The notes beneath the pieces were generated by a model that did not search any database, was not told the DNA's origin, and saw nothing but the letters and a program-made list of their open reading frames with translations. This document shows, piece after piece, positions 21,823-33,154 of a stretch of 64,000 nt of DNA (its first letter is position 1; each line of letters opens with the position of its first letter). The stretch lies in contig NC_065535.1 in assembly GCF_932294415.1 (NCBI RefSeq), positions 82,109,862-82,173,861 of the forward strand, given 5' to 3'. A program made the position numbers and the translations under genes. This DNA comes from Quercus robur (lineage: Eukaryota; Streptophyta; Magnoliopsida; Fagales; Fagaceae).

Positions 21823-22871
21823 GGGAAAAATGCCCATAGACCCCCTGAACTTTAGAGGAGTAGTCATTAGACCCCCTAAACTTTTATTTTGACCAATTTA
21901 CTCCTTCAACTTTACACATCTGCCAAATCACTACCTATGTTAATTTGCTGTCAAAATTCTAACAGAAAATGCACATGAGACACACGTGAAACAAAGGAGA
22001 GAACTGTTTTTTGAGTGAGGGAGATACGGTTGATCAAAATGGCCATTTCATCGTTCAACCACAATATGGATCCACACTAGACACATCCAAAAAAAAGTCT
22101 CAAATCTCTAAAACAAGTTTCTTTCAATTTTAAGAAAGTTCTAATGGATCTGGATATGAGGGATTGCGCCGCTAAAGCTCCCTAGGGATTTCCTGGAAAC
22201 CCAAACATCCGAAGGTTTTTTGTTTTTAAGTTTTTAATTGAAAACAAAAATTCTGGGTTTTGAAGAATTCGGTGTTGTTGGGATTTAGAATTGGATGTGG
22301 GTTTTACCGTTTTGATTAGTTTTCTTTATTGGGTTGGTAAAGATTGTTAATATAGATGGTGGACTTGGCTATTGGGGTTGTTGATTACTGCTCCCAAAGA
22401 ATTCGTCCAGAGAATGCTTCAAGGGTAAAAGAATTGAAAGTCCAACATTCCATCCTTGTAAACCATGCTTCATTGTAGCAAAACAGGGTCTCGAAACTAA
22501 GGCATCATGGGAAATATTTAGAATGAAAATATCAGTAAAATGGTGGCTCTTGAACAGGAGATCCATATTTGCAGCTGGACGGTGCAGTGGGACCATAAAC
22601 GGCAGGACAAAGACTTCCAGCCCTGGCGGTAGGAATGCCACAGTGGTGTTCTAACCATTGATCTCTCTTTTCTTCTCATCTTTTTTATTATGGTATTTTA
22701 AGCATCACGTGTGTCTCACGTGTATTTTCTGTTAAATTTTTGACAGCAAACTAACGGAGGTAGTGATTTGGCAGATGTGTAAAGTTGAAGAAGTAAATTG
22801 ACCAAAACAAAAGTTTAAGGGGTGTAATGACCACTACTCTAAAGTTTAGGGGGTGTGTGGGCATTTTTCCC
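21823..22871. mobile_element. MULE-type element with long inverted repeats, possible Pack-MULE (1049 bp)
   Basis: Both ends read GGGAAAAATGCCC inward and are flanked by a perfect 9-bp duplication CATATACTA at 21814-21822 and 22872-22880. Inverted repeats extend about 165 bp (left to about 21990, right from about 22705) and share blocks such as CACATCTGCCAAATCACTAC. Long inverted repeats and a 9-bp duplication are hallmarks of Mutator-like elements. The 700-bp core encodes no transposase. Instead it has short protein-like frames (plus strand from the ATG at 22356 after an acceptor-like site; minus strand 22641-22369). It may be captured host sequence, but I do not recognise the source. It lies in an intron of the receptor-kinase pseudogene. 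Confidence 0.8.
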
Positions 22872-23539
22872 CATATACTACATGATAAATGCATTCCATA
22901 CGGCGCAGCTTTTAAATGAAAATAAAGCATTCCATTTACATATTAATAGAATTCTGGTGAATGATGGAAACAGTAGTTATATGTCTCCTGAATATGACAT
23001 GGATGGTCTTTTTTCTGAAAATCCAATGTTTCAGCTTTGGAGTTATGATGCTAGAGATCATAAGTGGCAGGAAAAAGAGTGGTTTCTACCAGTTAAATCG
23101 CTCTTCAAACCTAGCAGGATATGTAAGTGACTACAATAAGGCTCTTTTTTTTGCTACTATTTTGTCTTTAGAGCTGATTGCATCTCCTAAATCTTTAGTT
23201 CCTATTACAATGTTGACAATCAACACCCTTGTAGGCATTGGATTTGTTGAAAGAAGGAAGAGGTTTGTAGTTAATGGATCCAGCACTGGTTGAAACACGT
23301 TCAATAGGCAACTTATGCAGTGTATTCAAGTAGATCTCTTGTGTGTGCAAGAATGTGCAGCAGATAGACCAACAATGTCAGATTCTGTGTATATGCTCTA
23401 GAGTGAATTGACAACTCCCCCAGATCATAAAAAACCTGCTTTTTCTACCATTGCAAGCACAAATGACAATGAGTTGTCAGGAAATCCAGGACCCTGCTCT
23501 GTTAATGATGTGACAATTTCAAATATAAAGGGTCAATAA

Positions 23540-23977
23540 CATTCTAGGAGACTAGGACTTTATTCAGTAAACTCACTTCTTGCCTAAGCTCATCATTACA
23601 TATTTTCCCTCAGCAAATAACATCACTTTGTTCACCAAGTGCAGTATGATAAATGTTCATTCCAACGTTACAAAATTTATGACGTGTATCATGGACGTGA
23701 TTCTAAATCAAATTTACATTCCAATGGAGAAGTCTGATTGAACAAATCCTATTCATGTTATGTTCTAGATTACGTACTTTTCCTACTTGATTCACTTTGA
23801 CATACATCATGGTCAACATCTTATGCAACAATTATATAATGATAATAATATGTTTGAGGGTAGAGTTCCTTGGTAAAAAATTATGAGCATATAAGCATTT
23901 GAAAGTAACTCTAGATGAGTTCTAAAACACAGCAAATGCAACTCACTTGTAAGATTCAAAACTGTCTCTTAAGCAAC
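23540..23977. other. Short intergenic stretch between convergent genes
   Basis: Lies between the 3' end of the receptor-kinase pseudogene (plus) and the stop codon of the cysteine-rich gene (minus), so it should hold both 3' UTRs. No clear terminator or repeat seen. Confidence 0.5.
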
Positions 23978-24899
23978 TCAATCGTAGCCCTTCCCTAGAC
24001 AATTAAGACAACGTTGTACCCTGTCATGAGAAACCATCGAAACAACACATAAGCATTGCAGTATTGCACAATAGGGAAACTCAAAAAGTAAACTCTTTCT
24101 CAAAACACGGTTTATCAAATAAATTGAGGTTTCATGCTCAAATATCATGAAGAGTTTCAAAAGGCAGATTAAAACTTCTAATTGCTTCAAATTAGCATTC
24201 CAAAAAAAAAAAAAACAAAAAACAAAAACAAAAAAAATTCAGTAAATTCAACTCATGCATAATGTACTTCTTTCCATAACCCTTTGTTAGGTTAATTCAA
24301 AAACTGTTGAAAATGCAACTAAAAACAAGTCAAAAAAAATACCCAAATCTGTTCAATGCATTTTTCCTACAGTTCAACTTATAAAAGAGCAGAAAGGAAA
24401 TTGTTTTCCCAGCAACCAAACAAAGCACAAAAGAAAAATTTTAGACCAAGCACTTGAAATAGAGCTCCAACAAATAAATAAATATTAATAATAATCAGAG
24501 AGCAACCTGTTTCCTTCGCAAGTGGGGCAAAGGCAAGGATTGATAACCACAGGGTCATACATAGGCGACCACTCTATGGTGGCATTTCCATTGCACAGTT
24601 TGCATATATAAAACCCTTTTCCTCTGCAAACCCCACAAGGCAACGCCACCTTTCTCTGCACAAAAAACCCACCAAGAAAATTAAACTCAGAAGCAAAAAG
24701 ACTAGCAAAAGAGAAAAAGAGAAAGAAAAAAAAAAGTTTGGGAGCCGGAGATGGTTTGGCTTTTGAGTTTTACCCGTTTCGCTTCGCTGACGAAACGAAT
24801 CGCTTTGATTGTGGCGGTGGAAGCGAGGTTGAGAGTTATTAATCCACCGGTGATGACAGCGGCTACGGTGGCCAACGGGCGAATTGGCTTTGGTATCAT
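23978..24899 (-). CDS. DnaJ-type cysteine-rich (zinc-finger) protein, 105 aa, three exons
   Basis: Exons on the minus strand: 24899-24774 (126 bp, ATG then IPKPIRPLATVAAV), 24655-24507 (149 bp) and 24020-23978 (43 bp, ending GKGYD then TGA). All splice sites are GT-AG and the phases join cleanly into 318 bp. The N-terminal 40 residues are hydrophobic/basic, like an organelle-targeting or membrane-anchor segment. Four paired-cysteine repeats follow: CGVCRGKG, CKLCNG, CPTCEGN and CLNCLGKG, the zinc-binding pattern of the DnaJ/Hsp40 cysteine-rich domain without a J domain. Such small plant proteins are mostly plastid chaperone-like or thiol-related factors; the exact substrate is unknown. A longer in-frame start exists at 25016, but the ATG at 24899 fits the family's usual N-terminus better. 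A LINE pair sits about 350 bp upstream. Exon structure is read directly; function is by family. Confidence 0.85.
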
Positions 24900-25248
24900 T
24901 TTTGTGTGTGCGAATTTTTTCAGAGGCAATTTTTCAAACAGTTGGAGTGCATGAAGGTGATTCTGCAGGACACCCAATCTCCTTTCAAATCCTTTTGGTC
25001 CAGGTAAGCGTCCCACTTCCAGCGTGGCCTTTGACGGCTATAATTCTCTAGAGAGCTACTACAAACAATTTGACTTTGACACTGCTGACGTGGCAGATTG
25101 TCAATCGAAAAAGTGATATGGCGATAAGGCTCTATATAAGAACGAGGGAAAGTTTGCTGGCTAATAATTTTCTATTACAACAAGAGGAATGACCATTGTG
25201 ATCGGTGAATAACAAAAATAATAATATAAGTGTCTGAGTGTTGACGTG
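24900..25248. promoter_or_regulatory. Upstream region of the cysteine-rich gene, truncated by LINE insertion
   Basis: Only about 350 bp separate the minus-strand ATG at 24899 from the LINE pair. It includes GACGTGGCAG (25086-25095), a G-box-like core. A plus-strand TATA-like CTATATAAG at about 25132-25140 points away from this gene. The transcript it would have served, if any, is interrupted by the LINEs. Confidence 0.35.
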
Positions 25249-25300
25249 AAAGTAATATTGTTTCAGGAGGAGAGTGTGTTGGGATATTTGAGTGGGAAAT

Positions 25301-27085
25301 ATGAGTGCTCCTATTATCTCTAGAGAGGAAGAAGCAGAGTTAGCTCGCAGTAACAAAAAAGTGAAGGACGTAACCCATGCCGACTTCGAGGGCCATCTGA
25401 GGGAAGGCTAGACCTCCTTTCCGTTGAAACCGGAGATTTCTAGACACCCTTTGTCTTTCAGAGATAAGCTTGTGGCAGAGATACCCGGTGCTTATGTTCA
25501 AGCTTTTAACTTCACTGAACTAATGGAGGCAGATGAGAATTCAGATTCTGAGAGGTCTGATCTTCGAGAAGGCCTTGTTGCCGTTCCATTCTCGAAAGAG
25601 CTTAAAGCTCGTATTCGGACTCCTTGGAGCAAAAGTCTTATTGTTAAAGTTTACGATAGAGCTATTGGGTTTTCGTTCCTCTATGGCCGACTATTGTCTC
25701 TTTGGAAACCAGTGGGAAAGTTGGATTGCGTAGACCTTGGACAGGAGTTCTTTCTAGTCCGTTTTTCCATCAAAGAGGACTGCAAGGCGGTGCTTAGGAA
25801 TGACCCATGGTTTATAGGTGAAAACTTTTTGTCCATTAGGCCATGGGAACCAAATTTTAAACCAGCCGAAGCAAATATCTCGTCGGTGGCTATTTGGGTT
25901 AGGTTGAATGAGCTACCCATTGAATATTACCACGTTGAAGCTCTTCAACTCATTGGAAGTGCGTTAGGCAAGGTGTTAAGACTAGATACTCATACAGCCA
26001 GTGAATCCAGGGGACGGTTTGCTCGTCTATGCATTCAAGTGGACGTTGGTAAACCGCTTACTACAGCGCTCCTCATTGGAGGAAAGGAACAACCTGTGTG
26101 CTATGAAGGGATACGGAAGTTATGTTTTGCCTAAGGTAGGATTGGCCACCGACGTGAAAACTGCCCATATGTTGTTCGGAATGATGATTCACGGGCAAGG
26201 GAGACCGGGGAAAAGAAGGATGTGCCGGCGAACCAAGGAGATGATATGCATGTCCTTGACAACGCAGGCAGCACGTCGGGCATGTCTTTGGTGGACAGTG
26301 AAAAGGCCGTGATGGTGGACAGTGAAAAGGACGTGTATGGTCCGTGGATTAGGGTAACACGTAGAAGACATGGGAACAAGGCGACAAAGAATTTGGTCCC
26401 CACTAATTTGAGCACTCATAGGACGCAAGGGGTAGATAACGTTAGGCCTACTGATGTTGTTCATAGGGAAGGTAAGAGGAAAGTGGTAATGGAGCATAGC
26501 CCATTTGAGGCCCAAATGGCCAATGTGGTCCGGTCAATTTCAAATAGGCCGAATCACACAAGCCAAAGCGTAGGACAGTCCCATGTGGAGTCTTATAACC
26601 CAGTTGCCAAGTTAAGCCTGTCCATTAGGGGTAAGAAAGGTATTGCTAGGAGTAGGGCTTCTTTAATTGGGACGAATAAGGAGGCTGTGAATCATTTAGT
26701 CAAAGGAGCGGCTACATCTGTGAGGAGCTCCTTCTTGAATAAACAGAGTGCTAATGGGAATGCTACTTTCAATTTCAAAGCTGATTCTCTTGGGCAACCG
26801 TCAAGCTCTAGCCCAAATGGCCAACCAAGCTGTCTTTGTCAAGAGAAGTACCAGCCAAAAGTTCAAGCGGTCATGGAAGCTCGAGATTCTTTTGATACGG
26901 TGGAGGAAAGGGATGGTGAGTCTTCTCTTCTTAAAGCTAACCCAGGAAGGACAGAGACTTTTTCAAGAGAACAAGTTGTGTGTGGGAATAATGTGGTGGT
27001 CATGGAGAGGCTGGGTACAGGCCATGGTGTGGCTGAGCAAATGGATTTTGAAGAAGGCAAAGGAGTGGGTCCTACCTCCCTTTGA
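25301..27085 (+). pseudogene. LINE ORF1 (gag-like, DUF4283 and zinc knuckle)
   Basis: Starts MSAPIISREEEAELA at 25301, with a stop after 36 codons. The frame then runs to 26134 with a DUF4283-type RNA-binding domain (IAVPFSKELKARI-like region, FLVRFSIKEDCKAVLRNDPW, IWVRLNELPIEYY). The CCHC knuckle that follows would read CFA-GRIGHRRENCP, but its second cysteine codon is a stop (TAA at 26132-26134). The linker continues in another frame (26222-27085), including GPWIRVTRRR. The protein packages LINE RNA; here it is broken. Confidence 0.8.
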
Positions 27086-27116
27086 GGATATCTATTGTTT
27101 TTTCCCTCTGTTAGTT

Positions 27117-30100
27117 ATGAATATAATTGTGTGGAATTGTAGGGGCCCCTTGAAGCCCAATTTTCAAGACTATGTTCATGATCTTGTTCGTCAACATGAT
27201 CTAGCTATTTTTGTGGTTACAGAAACCCAAATTGGTGGAGATAGAGCCCGAGATATCATAGATAGGTTACCGTTTGATGGTGCAATTCATATTGAAACTA
27301 TCGGTCAAGCTGGAGGTTTGTGGCTTTTATGGAATTCATATAGAGTTGAGGTGTCCTTTCTGGCTAGCTGGGAGCAAGAAATTCACTCCACCGTAAAGGT
27401 ACGCTCATCTAACTTTAGCTGGTTGTTCTCTGCTGTGTATGCTAGCCCTAGAAGTGCTGAAAGATGTATTTTGTGGAATAATTTATCTAACGTAGCTGAT
27501 CTTCATAATATGCCCTGGGTCATTGCGGGTGATTTTAATGAGACTCTTATTGGTGCGGATAAGTTTGGTGGTAGAGTGGTTAGCATAAATCGGGCTCTGT
27601 TATTTAAGGATTGTCTGGATAAATGCAACATGGTGGATTTAGGTTTTTCTGGCCCAAGGTTTACTTGGACGAATGGCAGGGAAGTTCAGGATCTCATTCA
27701 GGAAAGGATTGACAGATTTTTTGTGAATCCGGACTAGTATCTAAATTTTCTGGAAGCTAGAGTTACGCATCTCACCAGATGCCATTCCGATCATTGCCCT
27801 GTGTTATTGGAAACAATGCCTCACAACAAGGTCCAACTTGACTGGCCTTTTAAGTTCCAAAGGTATTGGCTTTCGGATCTTTCCTTCCCCTAGATTGTTG
27901 CTCAAGCATGGGGTCAGCCCACTCATCTCCATGAAGCCATTATGAAATTTGTTGTTAATGCCTCTGCCTGGAATAGGAAGCAATTTGGCAATATTTTTGC
28001 TAAGAAGAATCGGATTAGAGCTCGGTTGAATGGGATTCAAAAGATTATTGCTACCAGGCCTTCGAGTTACCTTCTAGAGCTTGAAAAAATGCTTATTCAA
28101 GAGTTGGAAGTGATTCTTAACCAAGAGCATGAATTGTGGGCTCTTAAATCTCGGGTGAATTGGATGGTGCAAGGGGATCGTAACACAGCGTTTTACCATG
28201 TATCTGCGTTAGTAAGGAGAAATAGAAACAGGATTTCTGCTATTAAAAACAGTGTGGGGGAATGGATCAACAGTGAGGTGGAGGTGATGGAGTTTATTCG
28301 TAGGGGGTTTTGTGATATTTATGCTTCTTCCCACACCTCATCTAATTGGCAGGTTAGTCAACTCCATACAGGGCAGGTTAGCCTAAATGATGAGGAAAGA
28401 GATAGTTTGTGGTCTTTGGTAACTGATGAAGAGATTAAGGCTGGGTTATGGTCGATGAAAGCGAATAAAGCTCCTAGCCCGGATGGGCTTCATGCGGGAT
28501 TTTTCCAATTATTTTGGCCAACAGTGGGGGATTCGGTAATTCGGGAAGTTAAGAAAATTTTCGCCTCAAGGATAATGCCAGAGTATCTAAATCAGACTCA
28601 CATTGTTCTCATTCCAAAAATTCAAGGGCCTGAAACTCTTAGGAATTATAGGCCAATCAGTCTTTGTAACACAGTTTATAAAATCATTACAAAGATTATT
28701 GTAACTCGTCTAAGACCTCACTTGGAGAAGCTTGTCTCCCCTCTCCAATCGACTTTTGTGCCTGGTAGGAAAGGGGTAGATAATGCCATTATTGTCCAAG
28801 AATTAATCCACTCGATAAGTAGGAAGAAGGGTGCAGTAGGGTACATGGCAATTAAGATTGACCTTGAAAAAGCCTATGATAAGCTAGAATGGATTTATCC
28901 GGGAAAGGCTTATGGAGATAAATTTTCCCATAGAGTTAACTGATCTTATCATGAGTTGTGTGTGTTCGGTTTCTTCATCTGTGCTTTTTAATGGTGGCCG
29001 GCTTGATCCTTTTTTTCCTTCAAGAGGAATTAGACAAGGGGACCCCTTATCTCCTTACCTCTTTATTTTATGCATGGAGTATTTTGGCCATCTTATAGAG
29101 GGGAAATGTAGCCAGAAGCTTTGGAATCCAGTGAGAACTTCGCAAGGTGGGTTACCATTCTCCCACCTTATGTTTGCAGATGATGTGGTTCTGTTTGCTA
29201 AAGCTGATCTTGGCAATTGTGTGGCCATAAGGGATGCTCTTGATACCTTCTGTAGTAGAATTGGCCAAACTATTAGTGAAGCAAAGACTCGGGTTTTCTT
29301 CTCTCCAAATGTGGATAGAGATAGCAGGGAGTCGCTTTGCGACGTATTGGGTTTTGCATCAACCTCAAATCTAGGTAAATATCTCGGGATCCCCATTAAA
29401 CACCCGGGTTCTCCTTTGGATGTCAATTTCATTCTGGATAGAGTTAAGCAAAAATTGGCGGGTTGGATGGCTAATATGCTATCTCCTGCGGGTCGTACTG
29501 TTCTCATTCAAGCCTTGGCTTCAACAATCCCCGCTTATGTCATGCAATGTAATCTTCTCCCTAACAAAGTTCTGGAGGGTATTGATCGGGTTAGCCGGAA
29601 TTTTTTATAGGTGTCGTCTGAATCAGCTAGGAAAATCCACTGGGTGGGGTGGAATAAGGTGACAAATCCAAAGAAAGTAGGTGGTCTTGGGTTGCAAAGT
29701 GCAAAAGGCAGAAACATTGCTTTGCTAACTAAATTGAATTGGAGGTTTCATACCGAAAATGAAAGCCTTTGGGCTCGTGTGATTAAGGCAAAATACTGCT
29801 CGTCCCGAAGAATTAATTCAAGGAATCCTAGCAGCCTTCCTTGTTCTCCAACCTGGAAAGGGATAAAAAAAGGCTCAGAATTTTTCCGGCAAGGTTTTAG
29901 GTGGGTGATTGGCAGAGAAAGCAATTTGAGTTTTTGGTTTGATAACTGGACCCACAAAGGACCTCTAAGACAGTTGATTCAAGGCCCTCTGCCTATGGGG
30001 GTGGCTGAGTGGAAAGTAAAGGACATTGCCTCCTTAGAGGGATGGAGCTGGGATAGTATCCCATTTGTCCCCAAGACATAAAATGGAGATTCAAGCTACT

Positions 30101-31237
30101 CCATATGCGCTCGCTGCTAGCAGTAAGGATAGATTAATGTGGAAGGGCTCGCCGAGGGGTGACTTTAATATGAAAAGTGCTTACAGTATGGCAGTGGGGG
30201 TGGACCGGTTACCAGAATTTAATGGAGCTTGGATTTGGAAGCTTCATGTTCTTCCAAAGATTCAGTTCTTCCTGTGGAAATGTGCCCATAACAGTATTGG
30301 AGTCAATAAATGTCTTGCTGCCAGGGGAATAAACATCGACCCGCTCTGTCCGCTTTGCCGTAAGGAGCCTGAGTCTATTATTCATGCTCTTCGGAATTGC
30401 GAGAAGGTAAGGACAGTTTGGAACAAATTGGGAGCAATGGGGTTTGACAGGGATTTCTTCTCCTCAAATTTTGAATATTGGATGGTGCTCAATGGGAAAT
30501 CAGATACAACTCACAGTCAAAATTTTCCTCCGTGGAAAATAACTTTTTCCTTTGCCGTGTGGTTGATTTGGAAGAATAGGAACCAAGCTGTGTTCAAGAG
30601 GCGTCCACTAAATCCAAGGTTAGCAAAGAGTATCTCCAATCATGCTTTGGAGTTCTTCTTTTGTGCTGGCCCAACCAATGTTATTCGGAATCAGGTGACA
30701 AACTTGGTTAAATGGGATAGACCGGAGTGTGGGTGGATGAAGTTAAATACTGACGGGTCGTCTTTGGGAAATCCGGGAATTGCGGGTGGAGGAGGTGTTA
30801 TTCAGGACTGGGCTGGAAAATGGGTTGATGGTTTTTCTAGGAAGATTGGTGTGGCGACGAGTTTAGTGGCGGAGCTGTGGGCCATTCGGGACAGATTGAT
30901 GCTTTGTATCGACCGAAGATTGGCCATGGTTGAGGTGGAGTTAGACGCTAAGGCTGTGGTGGATATGTTAGTTGATTCCCACTACTCAAATAACGTTATT
31001 GCCCCTCTGTTAGAGGACTGCAGGTTCCTTATTTCACAAATACCTCAAGTTAGGATTAAACACTGTTACCGTGAGGCTAATAGGTGTGCGGATAAGCTTG
31101 CTAGGAAAGGCGCCAACCAATATTTGAATTGTGTTTTGTATGAAAATTCGCCTGTGGATTTATGTGAGTTTGTGATGGCTGATCTCAATGGGATTAGTGT
31201 TGCCAGGCAGTGCCCTGGGAATTCTGTTCTGCCTTAG
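27117..31237 (+). pseudogene. LINE ORF2 (endonuclease, reverse transcriptase, RNase H), decayed
   Basis: ATG at 27117 opens the apurinic-type endonuclease (MNIIVWNCRG, TETQ, GDFNET, SDHCP). The reverse transcriptase follows: NYRPISLCNTVYKI, KIDLEKAYDKLEW, PSRGIRQGDPLSPYLF, and an intact FADD at about 29176-29187. Next come the zinc-binding RT-associated domain (CPLCRKEPESIIHAL) and RNase H (LNTDGSSLGNPG, AELWAI, ELDAK, RCADKLA) with all four acidic residues present. Breaks: amber stops at 27735-27737, in the following stretch near 27892, and at 29608-29610, mostly at expected Trp positions, plus frame changes near 28895 and 30070. The enzyme would copy LINE RNA at a nicked target. Confidence 0.85.
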
Positions 31238-31457
31238 TTTCTCTTTTTAATGTATCCGTTTGACCAAAAAAAAAAAAAATTGTTTCAGGAGCTCATTTAT
31301 TTTTTTATTGCCAAGTAGCAAGGGCCATTTGGTTTGCCCTGGGAATTCTGTTCTGCCTTAGTTTCTCTTTTTAATGTATCCGTTTGACCAAAAAAAAAAA
31401 AATTGTTTCAGGAGCTCATTTATTTTTTTATTGCCAAGTAGCAAGGGCCATTTGGTT
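31211..31457 (+). repeat. Tandem duplication across the LINE 3' junction, about 124-bp unit
   Basis: The unit starting TGCCCTGGGAATTCTG at 31211 recurs at 31335. Each copy contains the end of ORF2, the 3' UTR, the poly(A), the target duplication and the first part of the older LINE. Because it includes the inner junction, the duplication happened after the nested insertion. The copies are identical apart from one A in the poly(A). Confidence 0.9.
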
Positions 31458-32272
31458 TGGTTGCAGTTGGGGCATAGACAAATTAAATATTGCATCAAAT
31501 GAGGACATCCTCAAAGTGGTCTTCAACTTGGACGAGTTGAGTGCACTTCAAATGGCAGTCACTGTTGAGATTATCTGGCATCTTAATTAGGAATCAAGTA
31601 AGGCATTATGGAAGTGAGGTGAACATCATTTCTACCATATGCAATGCAAAAAATAGAGTTAATGAACTTTTGACTGCTTTGGATCAAGAGTTGGATAAAG
31701 AAAAGAGAGAGGAATTGACTTCATGGATCCCCCCTCCTAAAAACTATAAAAAAAAAAAATTGAATGTAAATGCTACTGTCTCACAGGATTTCACCTCCAT
31801 AGTTGTGGTGGCTAGAAATGAGAATTGAGAGGTGTTAAAGGTATGGACTAAAATTATGCACTCCTACTCAAATTGAAGTGGCTACAATTTTGTGGGCATT
31901 AAACTTGGCTATCTCTAAAAATTGGTGTAGCATCATAGTGGAAGGGGATGGAAAAATATGTTTTGGAGCCCTGTATAAAGAAGAAGAACCAACTGACTGG
32001 TCTATCTCCTCAATCATTCGTAATACTTTTTATTTGAGTTTATCTTTTGTTAGTTGTGAGTTTTGTTGGGTTAGGAGATCTCTAAACACTGTAACTCATT
32101 TTGCTGCTAAACATGCTGTTGCTCTTAAACTAGGTTTCTTTTGTAATAATTGTAATCTGCCTCCTTTTATCTTGGAAGTTTGTAGGCAAGATTGTTGTAC
32201 TGTCTTTTCTTTTGTTTAGTCTTTAATGAAATGGAAGTTCATCAAAAAAAAAAAAAAAGTAATATTGTTTCA

Positions 32273-33146
32273 ATGACTACTTCTGTTACTTCAACACAAG
32301 TTTGATAAATAAATAAAAAATTAAAAAAAAAAGTTATATACATATCTTTATTCTCTTTGCTTATTGATAAGGGTTCCCAAACCTCAAGAAGAAACTCACT
32401 AATACAATCAAAGTTCTTTCAATTGAATCATACCAGTATCCCTAATTACTATTTTCAATAGTGACTTACTCATGTGAACACTTGCAACTCCAACTCCTTG
32501 AACATCTTCTATTTTGAATTCATTTGCAACAACTTCTCGATCTTCATAGCAAGCCCTGGGATGCCTTTAGGCTTCAAACTTAGTTTGCAATATGGAATTA
32601 GCAACATTGTATTAATTCTTCCCTTTTGAACTCACACTTAAATAGGTGGGGTTAGGATTTTCTTTCTAATAGCACAAGTTTTTCAACCTCTATAAAACCT
32701 ATAAAAGTCGGGCATAAATGAATATTTTCATAGGCACTCTAATTAGGGTTACAAAAATCCACTTGTAAAACAAACACAATGTAAAATGCATTAGATAAAA
32801 AAACTATATGTGCGATTCTCAATTGATAAAAGATGTGTCGAGTAAGTGTTAAGATTCCAGAAACTACTCTTTCCTCTAATTGATCTTGGGTCTTTGTCTT
32901 AAAACTTGAAATACAACATTTTGTGACTTTCAAGACTCAACCTTTTTTTCATGGGATGCCAACATTTAATCTATTGAACTTAACAAATTATATGATTTAA
33001 TTATTATATAAAAATAAATTTGAAGAGAAAACAAAGATCTGGAGTGTGGCCTCCTTGGTTGTTGAGTACAAGTAAATCGGTCTCTGCTCAAATATGTTGT
33101 CCCCTGGTTCCCTCCTTTAGAGCGAAGCCTATGCAGCATTGCAACC
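32273..33146. other. Gene-free stretch
   Basis: No recognisable gene on either strand. A minus-strand read near 32440-32600 looks weakly protein-like (YEDREVVANEF), but I cannot place it. Otherwise nothing seen. Confidence 0.4.
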
Positions 33147-33154
33147 CTCCTTGC

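Larger units (their letters stand above)
19048..23538 (+). pseudogene. G-type lectin S-receptor-like Ser/Thr kinase pseudogene
   Basis: All parts of a lectin receptor kinase can be traced but the frame is broken many times. ATG at 19048 opens a hydrophobic signal peptide; a stop follows after about 40 codons. Lectin pieces follow ([34 protein letters not shown]), then PAN-domain cysteines near 19890-20160. A transmembrane exon lies at 20524-20640, 117 bp, the same length as in the gene at 42972. The juxtamembrane/kinase-start exon ends at 20935 with a degraded glycine loop and a GTAACA donor. The exon with the catalytic lysine and the HRDLK part are missing. The DFG region (PRISDFGTAKIFGE) is near 21690-21740, the SPEY exon near 22973-23120, and the C-terminal exon near 23235-23538. 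Three elements lie in its introns. It is a dead member of the cluster with the loci at 36444 and 42972, in the CES101-like group as I recall it. Confidence 0.9.
25270..31278 (+). mobile_element. Full-length L1-type LINE nested in the older LINE
   Basis: Flanked by a perfect 13-bp duplication ATTGTTTCAGGAG at 25257-25269 and 31279-31291 (a further copy lies in the downstream duplication). A short 5' UTR of about 30 bp is followed by ORF1 (25301-27085), ORF2 (27117-31237), a 3' UTR and a poly(A) tail. The architecture is that of plant L1 elements with a C-terminal RNase H. Coding breaks are few for a LINE of this size, so it is moderately young, but it cannot be active as read. Confidence 0.9.
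25266..32257 (+). mobile_element. Older 5'-truncated LINE, split by a nested LINE
   Basis: The 17-bp sequence AAAGTAATATTGTTTCA occurs at 25249-25265 and again at 32256-32272, right after a poly(A) tail. It is the target duplication of one LINE. Only its 3' part remains: GGAG at 25266-25269, then 31292-32257. The latter reads SGAHLFFYCQVARAIWFG, the end of the RT-associated zinc-binding domain, then RNase H-like remnants (frame at 31878-32219: ATILWALNLA, NTVTHFAAKHA). Several stops and shifts interrupt it. It was already 5'-truncated at insertion because the duplication abuts its first base. Confidence 0.8.

Noticed and set aside
25131-25140. Plus-strand TATA box as promoter of the LINE pair
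   Set aside because: It lies outside both elements, upstream of their target duplications, so it is host sequence. No host transcript downstream is recognisable.
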